Positions 23,621-34,812 of a stretch of DNA of 64,000 nt are shown piece by piece. Under the pieces are notes generated by a model. That model searched no databases and was not told the origin of the DNA. It saw only the letters and a list, made by a program, of their open reading frames with translations. The stretch comes from Dasypus novemcinctus (lineage: Eukaryota > Chordata > Mammalia > Cingulata > Dasypodidae). Position numbers and translations under genes: made by a program. Location: assembly GCF_030445035.2 (NCBI RefSeq), contig NC_080680.1, forward strand, positions 112,804,228 to 112,868,227, read 5' to 3'. Position 1 is the stretch's first letter. Each line of letters opens with the position of its first letter.

Positions 23621-24205
23621 AGTGTCCATAGCGGCATTATTTGAAATTGCCGAAAGATAGAAGCAACCCAAATGTCCATGCGTGAAAGAGCAGATACACA
23701 AAATGTAGTATATCCACATAGTGGGATATTATTCAGACACACAAAGGAATGCTGTTCTGATACATGTGACAAAGGGGATAAACCTGAATGACATTATGAT
23801 GAGTGAAATAAGCCTGACACAAAAGGAACAAATACTGTGATCTCACTTACATGAGATAATTAGAATATGCAATTAGAGTACAGGTTATCAAGGGCAAGGG
23901 TAGGGAATAGGGCTGGGGACTTAACGCTTTCCTGGTGCAGAGTTTCTCTTTGAGGTGGTGGAAAAGCTTTGGAGGTGATGCTAGCAAAATATTGTGAAAG
24001 GAATGAATGCCACTGAATTATGTATTTGAAAGTGATTAAAATGGGAAACTTTGGATGGTATATGTTACCAGAATGAAAAATTTAAAAACCCCTATAACTG
24101 TACTTTACAAGGAGTGAATCCTAATGCAAACTATGGACTATAGTTAAAAATAGTAGTATAGTAATATTGTTTCATTGATTGTAACAGAGGTACCACACTG
24201 ACCCA
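23620..24205 (+). repeat. Old L1 3' end (ORF2 C-terminus and 3' UTR)
   Basis: The segment 'agaagcaacccaaatgtcca', then 'gatattattcagacac' and 'gataaacctgaatgacatta' follow the end of L1 ORF2 in sense orientation, with frame-breaking changes. After it comes an old-type 3' UTR containing 'ctatggactatagtt', a block also seen near 32145-32165. 5' truncated and inactive. Confidence 0.8.
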
Positions 24206-27200
24206 AAATGTTAACACGAGGGCCTCGGTGTTCTCAATTGTCACATGAGCACATTGGGCTCAAGGCAGACCCCTTTGATTCAGCCCAGTGTGGACATGTG
24301 ACTCACAATTCCTGGGTGACCTTGTCACGTCAGCAGCCTGGGCTTTGCCAAAAAAGCGGAGCCTGGCTGTGGAAACAGGCAGAGGAAAGAATGGCTCCTT
24401 CACAGGGGCCGTTTGTGTGAGGCGCACGTTATCGCCAGAGGAAATTGACTCAGGGAGATAGCACCTTAGTATCAGAGAAAGCCAGGCTATCGGGGGGCAG
24501 CCCCCACAGTCCAGTCCTCCTTGCCAAGGGTGCCTGGGGCTGGGTGTCCTGGCCTTCCTGGCACACAGTGAAGATGGTGTCAGGCCCAGGACAAACCACA
24601 ATGCCTGGTGTTCTGTCCTGGGCAGGCCTTTCCCAGACCTCTCCGTCTGCCCCTGCTCTCCTTAGCTGGGCAGGGGACACCCAGCGCTGGCTCCCTCTGC
24701 CTGCCGTTTCCTGGAACAGGAAGCCCTGGGAAGACAGCATTTCAGCAGCCACAGTCCATCTCTCAGGCACTACGTCATGTCTTCCCGGCTCTGTCTGCCT
24801 CCTTCCTGGGCCAGCTAACTTTATCCTGAACTTCAAACTTGAGCTCGAGGACCACCTCCTCCACGAAGTCCTCCTTGTCCCTCCAGGGTCTGGCTTGAGC
24901 ACTGAACCCACCGCTTCCTTCTACCTTGGTATTATCACTGTTTATCCTCTTGAGAAAAGAAACCGTTTTTCCCATTTCACTCATTCATGCATTCATTCAG
25001 CAAATATTCTCGAGTGCCTACTCTGTGAGGCACAACATCCATTGGAGAACAAAAGCAGAATTAGTCCCCGCCAGCATGGGATGCATAGTTGAGTAATAAT
25101 CAAATCATCTTCCAATACTCGAGCAATGAAAGCTTGTATACTGGGAACAGCAAAGGCATGGGATGTTGAAAGCAGGAGAATTTGATATAACCAGAGAGGT
25201 CAGCTGGTAGAGCTGAGGGAGAGCAGGATTTCCAGGAAAAGGGGTCCAATGAGGAGCCTTTTAGAATTGTGCCCACAGCCTATCACAGGGCCTGGGACCT
25301 GATAGTTACTCAGTAAATGTTGATTAATGTCAAAGCCACCTTTCTTTGGACAATTTGCCCCCTCCCAGAGACCGCTCTCATTCCCCTGTCATTTGGGGAA
25401 ATGTCCCTGTCTTGCCCCTACCACTTCAAGAGTGTTTTCCTCTTGTCCTGGCCTGATGCCCTTAGCCGTGCCCTCTGCTGCACATGTCCTCTCTTTGTGA
25501 TCATCTCCAAGTCTGACCCGTACTTGGGTTCTCCTTTCCCAAAGAACCCATCTGGACCTCTCCCCTTGAATGGCATTTCATGCGTCTGCAGACCGTTTGC
25601 CTGCTCTGCCAACATGATTCTAACTCTTGCAGTTTTCGGCTTGTCGATTGGTCTCCCCTGAACATGCTCTCCCTACTTCTCCTAGTTCCTCCCTATCTCC
25701 AAGGAACACTGTTAGTTTTGGGTCCTAGGCACTCTTGCCTAATGCAGCAGACCCGCCATTCCTAGCACCCTCCTGCGATGTACCCAGACTTTCCTAATGG
25801 GGGGTTTATCACGACTGTGGACGTACTTAGTTAATCAGCCTTCTTTTTTCCAAACTGGAGCCACTCTGAAAGAAATTGAAAATGTGCCCCCATTGTAGGT
25901 GGCTACTGTTTCCAATTACGTCTGCGTCTCCCAGCCACCACGCAATCTGTTCACTTCATGCTGGTTTGCAGGAGCTGTTCGCACCAAACCATCGACAGCC
26001 ACTATCTAAACTGAAACCAGCTGCTCAGCCATTTGCCACGCATGGCTGGATCTTGCCGGCTTACCCAGTTGAGGCCCTGTGGAGCAGTCCATAAAACAAG
26101 CATGAATTAACGCAGCCTGTTTTTATTAAATGTCTTGCAACTGATGGGAAGATGGACAAGCCTGTCTGGCACGGATAATGGCCAATCCTCACAGTCTGAA
26201 GTCTTGGATAAGCTCCAGTAGAACCCTCCATCTCAAGACCATTGATGTTTCAGGATTGTGTCATGCTTAGAGACAATTTGTCTATAAAAGGCTTTTGAAA
26301 GGTTTTATGGCTTCTCCTCTTCCTTGCGAAACAGAGTTTATTGGTAAGCTCTTTAGCCATAGCTTATGTTCTTTCTGTTTTCCTTGATACTACTTAGATG
26401 GAAACTCAGGAAGAAGCAGATCTTTCCTATTGCTATTACCAAGTCCAGATTTGGGTGGGTAGGCTTTCTCTTACTGATATGGATGGCCTAAGCAAGAGCC
26501 AAGGCTGGCTTATTCAATGACCTTGAATAATCTCCTGTGCACTTCGTCTGCAAACTTGGTAAAGGCAATGAGGGTCTGGGAAAGAGGATATCTTCACTCA
26601 CTCTCACCAGATTCTGACCCTTGTGACTGGAAGATTTTCTGTACGCTGGAGATTGGTCAAACCAAGGGCATTGCGAGTAATTAGGAAAACTCATCGAACT
26701 CTGCCTACTGTGATGCCAGGGGCATCAAGCAACTTTCTGAAATTTTGGGACTTCTTAGGTAGAAGAACTATGTGTAAGAAAAGGCCAGGCTCTTGAGCAA
26801 ACACAAGCACCCATGTCATTTGAGAGTTACATTTCATACTGCTAAGTAATATGGTAGCATGGCATAGTAGCACTTAAAGTTTCCATGATGATTTCTAAAC
26901 CTTCCAGATGAAAGTAGTGAAGTCAGGAAGATAGAATTCAAGCAAAGAGTGGTCTCCCCCACCCCCTTAAAAAGAGAAATTCCAGTTCTTAAGTTTTGAT
27001 ACATGGGTCCCCTCTTAGCTTGTTCATTCCTTCTTTTCTGCCTTCTGCCTTTCCCTTTACACAGTGAGTTTGTAGATTGGAGGATATTCGTCTATTTAAG
27101 GGGTTACCTGACCCATTTCAAGGGGAAATTTTCAGTTTATGGTTTACTGGGCGTATTATATAAAGAAAAGGGTAATATTTGTTTCATTTCAGAAATAATT

Positions 27201-27454
27201 AAGAACTGGGAGGGCCTGGAAAGTGCAGGGTTTTTATGACTCAACTTTCTTATTCATCTCTATCTGCAATGTCTAGCACAGGCTCCGCACAGAGTAAGAG
27301 CTTAGTGAAGGGATGCTGGAGAGGAAATGCCTGAATGAATAATGCCTCTCACAGTTAATCTTAAACTCTTGCTCTTTCTGAATAACAGGCATGCTGCTGG
27401 ATCAACCCAGTGGAAGCAGGAGAAAAGATCAACCATGCCTGGCATTGTCACATA
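24206..27454. other. Non-coding DNA with probable L2/MIR relics
   Basis: The longest frame (24445-25092, 215 codons) begins at a non-canonical position, has no recognisable domain and covers sequence resembling L2 (24840-24930) and a MIR/L2 tail (24985-25040), so I do not call it a gene. Elsewhere no exon structure, RNA gene or young insertion is apparent. Confidence 0.45.
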
Positions 27455-27464
27455 CTGAGTGTGT

Positions 27465-27845
27465 CTACCTTAGGATCCTAAGGCTGCCGTGACCAAGTAC
27501 CACGAACTGGTGGCTTAAAACCACGGAAACATCTTCGCTCACAGTTCTGGAGACCACCGGTCTGAAGCCAAGATGTCGCAGGCCGTGCTCTCTCTGAAGC
27601 CGGTAGGGGAGGGTCCCCCCTTGCCTCTCCCCAACTTCTGGGGGTTGCTGGCAGTCCTTGGCTTGCAGCTACAGCTGTTCAGTCTCTGCTCCTGTCTTCG
27701 TATGGCATTCTCCCCATGTCTGTTTCTGTGTCCAAATTCCTCTCTTCTTATAAGGTGTTATAAAGACACCAGTCATATTGGATTACCCCACTGGCCTCAT
27801 CCTAACTAATCACACCTTCAAAGACCCTCTTTCCAAATGAGGTCC
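27465..27845 (-). repeat. MLT1-type ERVL-MaLR LTR
   Basis: In plus orientation this reads 'ctaaggctgccgtgaccaag', 'ggtggcttaaaaccac', 'cacagttctggagaccac', 'tccttggcttgcagc' and finally 'aaagaccctctttccaaatg'. That is the reverse complement of an MLT1 LTR nearly from end to end. It is old and diverged and directly abuts the hAT MITE at 27854. Confidence 0.8.
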
Positions 27846-27853
27846 CCTTAAAC

Positions 27854-28046
27854 CAGGGGTTCTTAACAAAGGGTCCGTGAGCTTGAATTAAAATTCAAAA
27901 CAAGCAGTATTCTTGCATGGACGTGTTGGTGCGGGTGTGATGTCGTTATTAAATAATGCACATTATCGTGAGGTCTTAGAAAGGGGTCCTTGGTTTTCAC
28001 CTGGCTAGCAAAGGAGTCTGTGAAATGAAAAATGGTTGAGAACCTG
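27854..28046. mobile_element. hAT-type MITE, copy 2
   Basis: 193 bp, opening CAGGGGTTCTTAAC and closing GGTTGAGAACCTG, with flanking CCTTAAAC (27846-27853) and CCTCAAGC (28047-28054) as a decayed 8-bp target duplication. The internal sequence matches copy 1, 7.2 kb away, with small changes. No coding capacity. Confidence 0.8.
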
Positions 28047-28148
28047 CCTCAAGCAGATTCTTGCCTTTTAATTATTAACCTTGCATGTGTGATCCCTGAG
28101 ACACCCTCCTCCTGGATGTGCCCCATGCAGAAGCAGCTCCATGCAGAG

Positions 28149-28357
28149 TAGGGGTTCTTAATCTGGGGTTAAGATTTCAGGGGGTCTGTGAGCATGAATT
28201 GGAAAAAAACCCACTTATTATCTTTATTTTCGCTGACCTCTAACTGAAACCTAGCATCCCTTCACTCATGAATGCGTGCAAGAAATAAATGACAGTAGTA
28301 TTCATTTCACCTGACTGGCAAAGGGGTCTGTGGAATGAAAAAGGTTAAGAACCCTCA
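28149..28357. mobile_element. hAT-type MITE, copy 3 (variant interior)
   Basis: About 209 bp from TAGGGGTTCTTAA to TTAAGAACCCTCA, with possible flanking duplication ATGCAGAG / GTATAGAG. The ends and the subterminal 'cacctgactggcaaaggggt' match copies 1 and 2, but the middle differs and includes 'ctctaactgaaacctagcat', so it may belong to another subfamily. Confidence 0.7.
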
Positions 28358-28470
28358 GTATAGAGGAAAAAGCAGAGCTGGTAATGCCAGGAGACTCGGC
28401 CTGAGTTCTGGCTCTGTCCCAGACTCACCAGGACTATAGTGAGTTACATAGTGTCAATCAGAAGAGTTGC

Positions 28471-28672
28471 CAGGGAGTGGATGTAGCTCAAGAGATTGAG
28501 TGCCTGCTTCCCATGTACAAGGTCCCAGGTTCAATCCCCAGTACCTCCTGACAACAAACAAAAGAAATGAACTCTCATTGGTGAGTGAATGTAGCTCAGT
28601 GGTTGAGCACCTACTTCCTGTGTATGAGGTCCTGGGTTCAATCCCTGCTACCACCTACAAAATAAAAAAAAA
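28471..28672 (+). mobile_element. Dimeric DAS-type tRNA-derived SINE
   Basis: Two tRNA-like units lie head to tail. Unit 1 (28471-28549) has 'atgtagctcaagag' as A-box region and B box GGTTCAATCCC at 28528-28538. Unit 2 (about 28579-28660) has 'atgtagctcagtgg' and GGTTCAATCCC at 28635-28645. They are joined by an A-rich linker and the whole ends in an A-rich tail. Pol III promoter elements look intact in both. It could be one dimeric element or one SINE inserted in the tail of another. Confidence 0.85.
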
Positions 28673-29455
28673 GAAGTGATGCCTATTGCCACCTCCAGGG
28701 GAGGGGTCTCACCAGCTGGAGGGTAGCAAAGAGTCTAATGCTGCCTGCAACCACGAAGGCAGTCCTAGGTTGCCAACCCACTCCAGCCAGAGCATGACCC
28801 CACACAGGCCCTGGACGGATCCAGGTTTGCTCACCTGGAGAAGAGACAGAGCATGTTCAGCCTCACTAGTAGGCATCAGCCCTCATGGCTGCAGGGCCTA
28901 GGTCTGTGGCTGACACTAGGAGATGATCTCTGCACACCCACCCCTCCTGTGCCATAGTGGAATGCCCCTGCTCCATCCTCTCCAGGAACAGAGCTGTAAG
29001 GACCAGCTGGGTGCATGAAATTTACATACTTTAGCCAGCCTGTTTCCAGTGGATGTTTACAGATGCTCTGGAAAAAAAGGAAGGAATGTGCCAGCAGACC
29101 ACTATCTGCTAGGGCATGTGCTTTATTACTTCGAGGCGCACCTGAGAAGGGAGTCAGCCTGGATTTATCATCTTATCCCCAGCAGCCAGGCTAACACCTC
29201 TAGTCCTGCTCACAGGTGCATTTGTAGGTCCCAGGGAAAGGCGGCAGGTACTCTGACCGGCCCCTACCCACATACGCTCCTAAAACCTGAGGCTCTTCAC
29301 CTGCAAAAGGTGAACACAAGACTGACTCAGGACACACCTCAGTAATTGAGAAGATACATGTAAAAATGGCTTGTGAGCTCGGGACACATTATCAAGTTGG
29401 TCCAACTCTGCCAGCACATTTACCTGGATGCCCAGGGCCATTTGATGAAAGAATA

Positions 29456-29521
29456 GATTTCTGTTGCTTTATGCCACCAAATTTGTGATAATTTGTTACA
29501 GAAGTCCTAGGAAACTGAGGC
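29456..29521 (+). repeat. LTR 3'-end fragment (ERVL/MaLR type)
   Basis: 'ttctgttgctttatgccacc' followed by 'tttgtgataatttgttac' and 'cctaggaaactgaggca' is the usual 3' end of MaLR/ERVL LTRs. It lies 68 bp before an LTR 5' end in the same orientation (next entry). Confidence 0.65.
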
Positions 29522-29588
29522 AATTTACACATAAGAGCTTGGCAAGAAATTCTAGGGCGGACCCTTGGAGGCTGGTTCCTTTAGAAAT

Positions 29589-29930
29589 GTTGTGGCAGAT
29601 TGAGCTATGGACCCCAGAAAAAACATGTTCTTAATCTTAACCCATTCCCGTGGGTGGGAACGCATTGTAAATAGGACCTTCTTAGTTAAGATGTGGCCCA
29701 GTGGAAAGGGGCTGGGTCTTAAACGGAAGTCCTTGAGTCCTTTATAAGCAGAAGAAATTCAGACACAGAGAAAGCCACAGGGAGAAGCCGAAGCGGGAAG
29801 TCAGCAGGAACACAGAGGAGAAAGGAGAGGACCTCGCCATGTAAGGGGAATGCCAAGGAAGCTCAGGAATGCTTCCCTCTCCTGGAGGAAGCACGGCCAT
29901 CAGTTCCCACTGTTTCAGCCCGCCCGGCAG
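29589..29930 (+). repeat. LTR 5'/U3 part (ERVL/MaLR type)
   Basis: Begins TGTTGTGGCAGATTGAGCTA and passes through 'accccagaaaaaacatgttc', 'ctttataagcagaag' (TATA-like) and 'gacacagagaaagccacagg', typical of MaLR/ERVL LTRs in mammals. The 3' half cannot be followed beyond about 29930. Old, no coding capacity. Confidence 0.65.
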
Positions 29931-31639
29931 GTGGTGCTCGGCTGGGCAGCCTGGGAAACGAGGACAAGCGGTACACAAGGCAGTGAGGCCCTCACTCTAG
30001 GATCCCTGACCTGGCCTATGTCTAGCTCTGATCAGGCTGGGGAACGGGGAGCTTGCAGATGAAAGGGAGGGGGCTCCAGGAAGCAGGGCCACTCACTGGG
30101 ATCATTATATGAATGGTTGCTACCTGCTTCCATAACAAACCAAAATGGACGTAATCACGGCCAAGTCTAACTCACTATTTTTCCAGTCATCAAATCTGTA
30201 ATTTCACTTTTCTGTCTGGCTCAAGTTGCCTACTTCTGGCCTCCTCCATCACCTGGAGGAGACATAACAAATGTGAAGGGCCAAGATATCTAATCTCAGT
30301 TAACTGACAACGGGCCAGGCACTGGGCTAAGTGTATTTTATGTCACTTATTTCTTCTCGCAAGCCTATGTGTTGGGAACTATGGTTATCCTGATATGAAG
30401 GCATTTTTGCTTTTTTTCCCTGTGTTTTGTTTTTGCCATCGTAAGGCCAAGGTGACCATCTCTGTCCATAGTCCAGATAATTTCCTTAGGATGACTCCCA
30501 GGAAAGTGAGAACAGTTACTTCGTCCATTCTTGTATCGCTGAGACTCTGATACAGATTGCCAAACTGCTTCCTGGAAGGTTTGGCTGTGCCCTCTGCAGC
30601 CAAGAGCACCTCTACTTGCTGGTGTCTCCTAAATCCTTCTTTGCTGAGGCAGGGAGAGTACTAGAAGCACATTTTTTTATGAACCAGGAAACATGTTAGG
30701 AAGATCCTGACCTGAAATGAGAAACTTATTTCCCACTCTGCCCCTGACCTTCTGTGACATGGGACTATTTCTTGCTTCTCTCTGGGCCTCAATTTTCCCA
30801 AGCATGAAATGTAGGGGACAGAACAGATGATACTGTAGGTTTTTACAAGTCTAATTTTCCTTGACATTTTGGGGGCGATATAAAACTTCTCCAGGCAACA
30901 GGTGGCTCAGAACATAAACTGAAACACGTTTCCATGTGATGTCACCAGCTGTACATAAAAACCAGCTGGGCAGTTCTGTTTTAGAGAAAAGCCTAAGTTT
31001 TAATCCTACCATCACCATTTACTATTTGCAAGACCTTGCGATGTAATTGTCCCTATCTGAGCTCTGGTTTCCTGATTTGTACAAGGTGGAAAGTAATGTC
31101 ATAGGGTTTTAGAAAGATTAAATGAGATAAGGGATATAAAAAATAGTACATGATAAAAGCTCAATAAATAGTAGTTCTTTTTATAGAGGAAAATGTAATA
31201 CTTTCCTTCCTCTCACTCTTGAGTAAAGAATAATGGGGCTCCTTTAGGCACCTCTACATAACTATACATAGATCCTGAACACTCAGAGGTCTCAGGATTC
31301 TGGTTTCTAATCCTAGGCATCTGCAGCTTCCATCATCTCCTAGATTAACCTCTCAGTGCTGAGCACAACCCCCAGCCCAAACATTTTCAGATCTAAAGAG
31401 GAGTTGAGAGTTCCATGTTCAATCTCCATCTAGTTAGTGGCACCATTGCCCAGGAACAAATTTGTGCCTGATGTCACAGGTTGACCTTAGTCAGGTCAGG
31501 AAGCTCTTTGAGCAAAGCACTGATTGATTAAATGATGGACTCGTTAATCAGCACTGCTTATTTATAACTGTGATTGTGCCTGAAAGGTGTAGTCTAGAGA
31601 AGTTAATGTCAGTTTAAAGAAAGCTAGAGGATAATCTAG
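29931..31639. other. Non-coding DNA with MIR relics
   Basis: No exon or RNA gene supported. Two plus-strand MIR-like segments lie at about 30705-30835 ('gggcctcaattttcccaagc') and 30975-31180. A short open frame at 30385-30609 on the minus strand has no recognisable domain. Confidence 0.45.
30975..31180 (+). repeat. MIR SINE relic
   Basis: Blocks 'accatttactatttgcaaga', 'ctctggtttcctgatttgta', 'agattaaatgagataaggga' and 'aaaagctcaataaatagtag' are in MIR order and spacing. One of the better preserved MIRs in the window. Confidence 0.75.
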
Positions 31640-32305
31640 GGACTGTATAATGTAGAGATTTTGGTGGTGGAGTATGATTGTGGTTAACAGTGCAAATACA
31701 AGAAAGTTCCTCTATTACAAGGTGTTAAGAATATGGAGATACATGGGGGAAATATAACTAATGTAATGAATATACTGTAGTTAACAGTAATATTGCAATA
31801 TTTTTACAGTAAATGCAAAGAAGGTTCTATATCAATGCTGAGGGTAAAAAATGTGGAGGTATAAGGGAGTATGGGAATTTTTTCCTTTTGGAGTAATGAA
31901 AATATTTTGAAATGGACTGAGTTGATGATAGCACAATTCTGATGAAACTGAGAGCCAGTGAGTGTAAATGTTGGATGAATTGTACAAGGCAGGGAACCAT
32001 ATAATGTTGTGAACCCTGTGATGAATGATGGTCTGTGGTTAATAGTGCAAATATGGGAACATTCTCTCATGAACTGAAACAATATACAATACCAATACAT
32101 GATGTTAATGATAGGATGGTTTTGTGGAAAAAAATACACCAAATATGAGCTATGGACTATAGATAGCAGTAATATTATGATGATGTTCTTTCATCATTTG
32201 TAACAAATGTGTCACATCAATGTAAGGAGTTGGTGATATGGGAATTCTTTATGGTATGCATGATAGCTTTGTTACCTCACAACTTCTCAAATTAAAAATA
32301 AATTG
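31640..32305 (+). repeat. Old L1 3' UTR segment
   Basis: Sense-orientation old-type L1 3' end with 'ttttggagtaatgaaaatat' (compare 56970-56990), 'gatgatagcacaattctgat', 'gagctatggactatagatag' and an A-rich end 'aaattaaaaataaa'. It also contains internal near-repeats of 'gtggttaacagtgcaaata', seen at 31681 and 32036. No ORF. Confidence 0.7.
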
Positions 32306-32784
32306 ATGGACTCATCCCACAGGTTTGCATTTGCTCACCACACGTTAACTTTTGCGTACTTCCTTGGGTGATAGTGCTTGCAGAGATAAATCAGAGTTGG
32401 TCTCTGCCCTTTGGAGTTCCCAGGCTAGTGGATGAGAAGCCCCGGTAAGATAACAATTGGGATACAATGTGATAAGTGCATAATAGAAGTAGATGGAGGG
32501 AGCTCTGGGAACATAGGGGAGGGAGGGATTCGTTTTGTGGGGGTAGAGACACTGAACCAGGATGAGCCACTTAATCTAGACCTGGACATATGAACAGAAA
32601 TGTGTTAAGTAGATAATGAGGAAAATGATGCTGAAGCAAAGGGATCAGCTGGAGCCAAGGTGCAGAGGCTTCAAAAAGAGAGTGTAACTTTTGTGGGGAA
32701 ATCAGATAGGAAAACATGGTAGGCAGTGAGACAGGTATTGCCAGTCTAAGTGCTTAGAAACCATCTTGTAGATTTATAGGTCTG

Positions 32785-32984
32785 TATTAGTGGCCACTAG
32801 ACATGTGTGACTGTTTAAATATAAATTAGCATTAAACAACATTACAAATCCAGTTCAATATTAAAAATCTATTGTCCTTACTAGATTTCAATGCTGATTA
32901 GGCACATGTGACTAGGCACTACCAAATCGGACAGCACAGATATAGAACATTTCCATATGAAAGAAAGTTCTATTGGACAGTGCT
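32785..32984 (-). repeat. hAT-Charlie-type MITE relic
   Basis: The right end read on the minus strand is AGCACTGTCCAATAGAACTT, followed by 'atggaaatgttctatatctg' and 'tgctgtccgatttggtag', a very common mammalian hAT-Charlie MITE layout. The left end is degraded. Family name not certain. Confidence 0.65.
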
Positions 32985-34639
32985 TCTGCGTGTGATATAA
33001 AGTGAGTGGTGGATTTTAAGGTGAAGGCTGTGAATGGGTTTGTCTATAATGGGTAAAATGGATTTGAGGTGGGTAAAAGCAGAGGCAGGGAAAATTGTGA
33101 GAAGGTTGTTGTGACACTCTGGGCAAGAGATGACAAAGCCCAGATTGGAGCCTGGACTGTAACTATGCAGAGGAAGGAACCAAGACCATCTCACGGTTCA
33201 TACCTATCAAGACACCAAAGACCATGGTCATAAATGCAGCTGAATAGCTGAGACCTGATGGGAGTTCTAAAGGAAATCAGTGTCATTTCTTACCATGAGC
33301 ACTCTTTGGCTTGAAGCCTGAATCCCCAAGCTTCTTCTCATGCTGTGAGTATGTGGGCCAACTCCCAAGTGCCTGTGAGTTCTCTGTAGTCTCCTTGCCT
33401 CTGCTTGCCTCGGTTTTGTCATGCTCTTGAGTCTCAGCCAGATGAGTATCTCGTTTGGCCCCTTCTCCACCCATGGTGACCAGAAATTGGAACAGAAAGA
33501 TTATATGGTCTGCCCACGCATCTGTTTTGTTCCGAGTGTCTGAGTTCCATGGTTCTAACACGGACATGGATACCGCAGAAAGGCGGGGGCAGATGGGATG
33601 ATAAGGTGAAGTTCCTTGCTGTCTCTCTGTGTGATAGGATCTCTGCTAGCTATAAACAAATTACTTCCATTCACAGTTGACAGGAAGAAGAGCTTTACTC
33701 TGCAGGGGAAGTTGCTGAGGGACTATGGTAAGGAATGTGGACTATTTCTCCTAGGAATGCAAAGATACTCTGAGACCATCATTGCACTGTGGGGAGCTTA
33801 CCCACACCCCAGAACACTGGACTTTGATGTGGACCCTTTCTAGCATTGAATCTGGCTCAACTTCTTTCACCAAAGGCAATATATATGTATTTTTTGCCAT
33901 GGTGTCTCTCCATTCCCCCCCTGCCCATGCAGTTAGGCAATGAGAAATATTGAAGAGCACACAGGAAAAAATGCATCCCCTGGAAGAAGAAAGAAAGTCT
34001 CTGATGGTTAAACATAATTTTCTGATATTCTACTCATGCTTCAAGGCCCAGCTCAAACAGTACCTGCTCTGTGAAACAGCGGATCATTAGTCCTGTCCAA
34101 ATAAATTATTCCTTCTCTTCACACAAACCTCTCTTGGGCGCACACCAGCTGATGTTGGATGATTATGTTCTTGCCTGCTCTCTAGATAATGGGCATTTCT
34201 GAGCAGGATTTGCATCTAAAAGATCTGTCCAGAATGCCATTCCATAAATGTTCACCAAATTGTATGACTTCTGATGGTTAGTCACCCAGTATTCTTGGGG
34301 AAAAGGCAAACCAAAAAAAAAAAGGTGTAGGAAAGAATCACATAAGAAACGAGAGAAGAAAGTATCCACTTATTATAGATGTTTTTGTTTTTTCATTTAT
34401 TTATGCATTCATTCATTCAATTATTGCACAACCAATTACTGAGTCCCTACTGACTGCCAGGCAAGGTGCAGCATTGATATACAGAAAGTAGCATAACTAA
34501 GAGTTCAGAAACAGATGGGGGATGCAAAGTTTTATGTAAATAATGAGAGTCCACTTTGGGAACCACTCTGCTGGGGGATTACACCAAGTGCAGGGAGAGG
34601 AAATCAGGAATAATCTCTTGCTCTGTTAAATGAGGAGCA

Positions 34640-34812
34640 TGGACCCCTGGACTGCAAATTCTGGTTCCATGATTAGTAGCTGGGTGGCTTTGGTCAGGCC
34701 CTCTCTCAGAGCCTCCAAATCCTCATCCAAAATGGAATGGTTGTGAGGAAAAAAATGAGATAATACTTACAAAAATCTTGGCACAATATCTGGAATAGAG
34801 TAAGTCCCCAAA
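34640..34812 (+). repeat. MIR SINE relic
   Basis: Order 'gtagctgggtggctttggtc', 'cagagcctccaaatcctcat', 'atgagataatacttac' and 'ggcacaatatctggaataga' follows MIR in plus orientation. Confidence 0.7.

Noticed and set aside
24445..25092. 215-codon open frame as a host gene
   Set aside because: No domain, no clear start, an overlapping antisense frame of similar length, and L2/MIR-like sequence within it.
28471..28672. Genuine tRNA genes with A and B boxes
   Set aside because: They do not fold into complete cloverleafs, have A-rich tails, and recur as DAS SINE heads.
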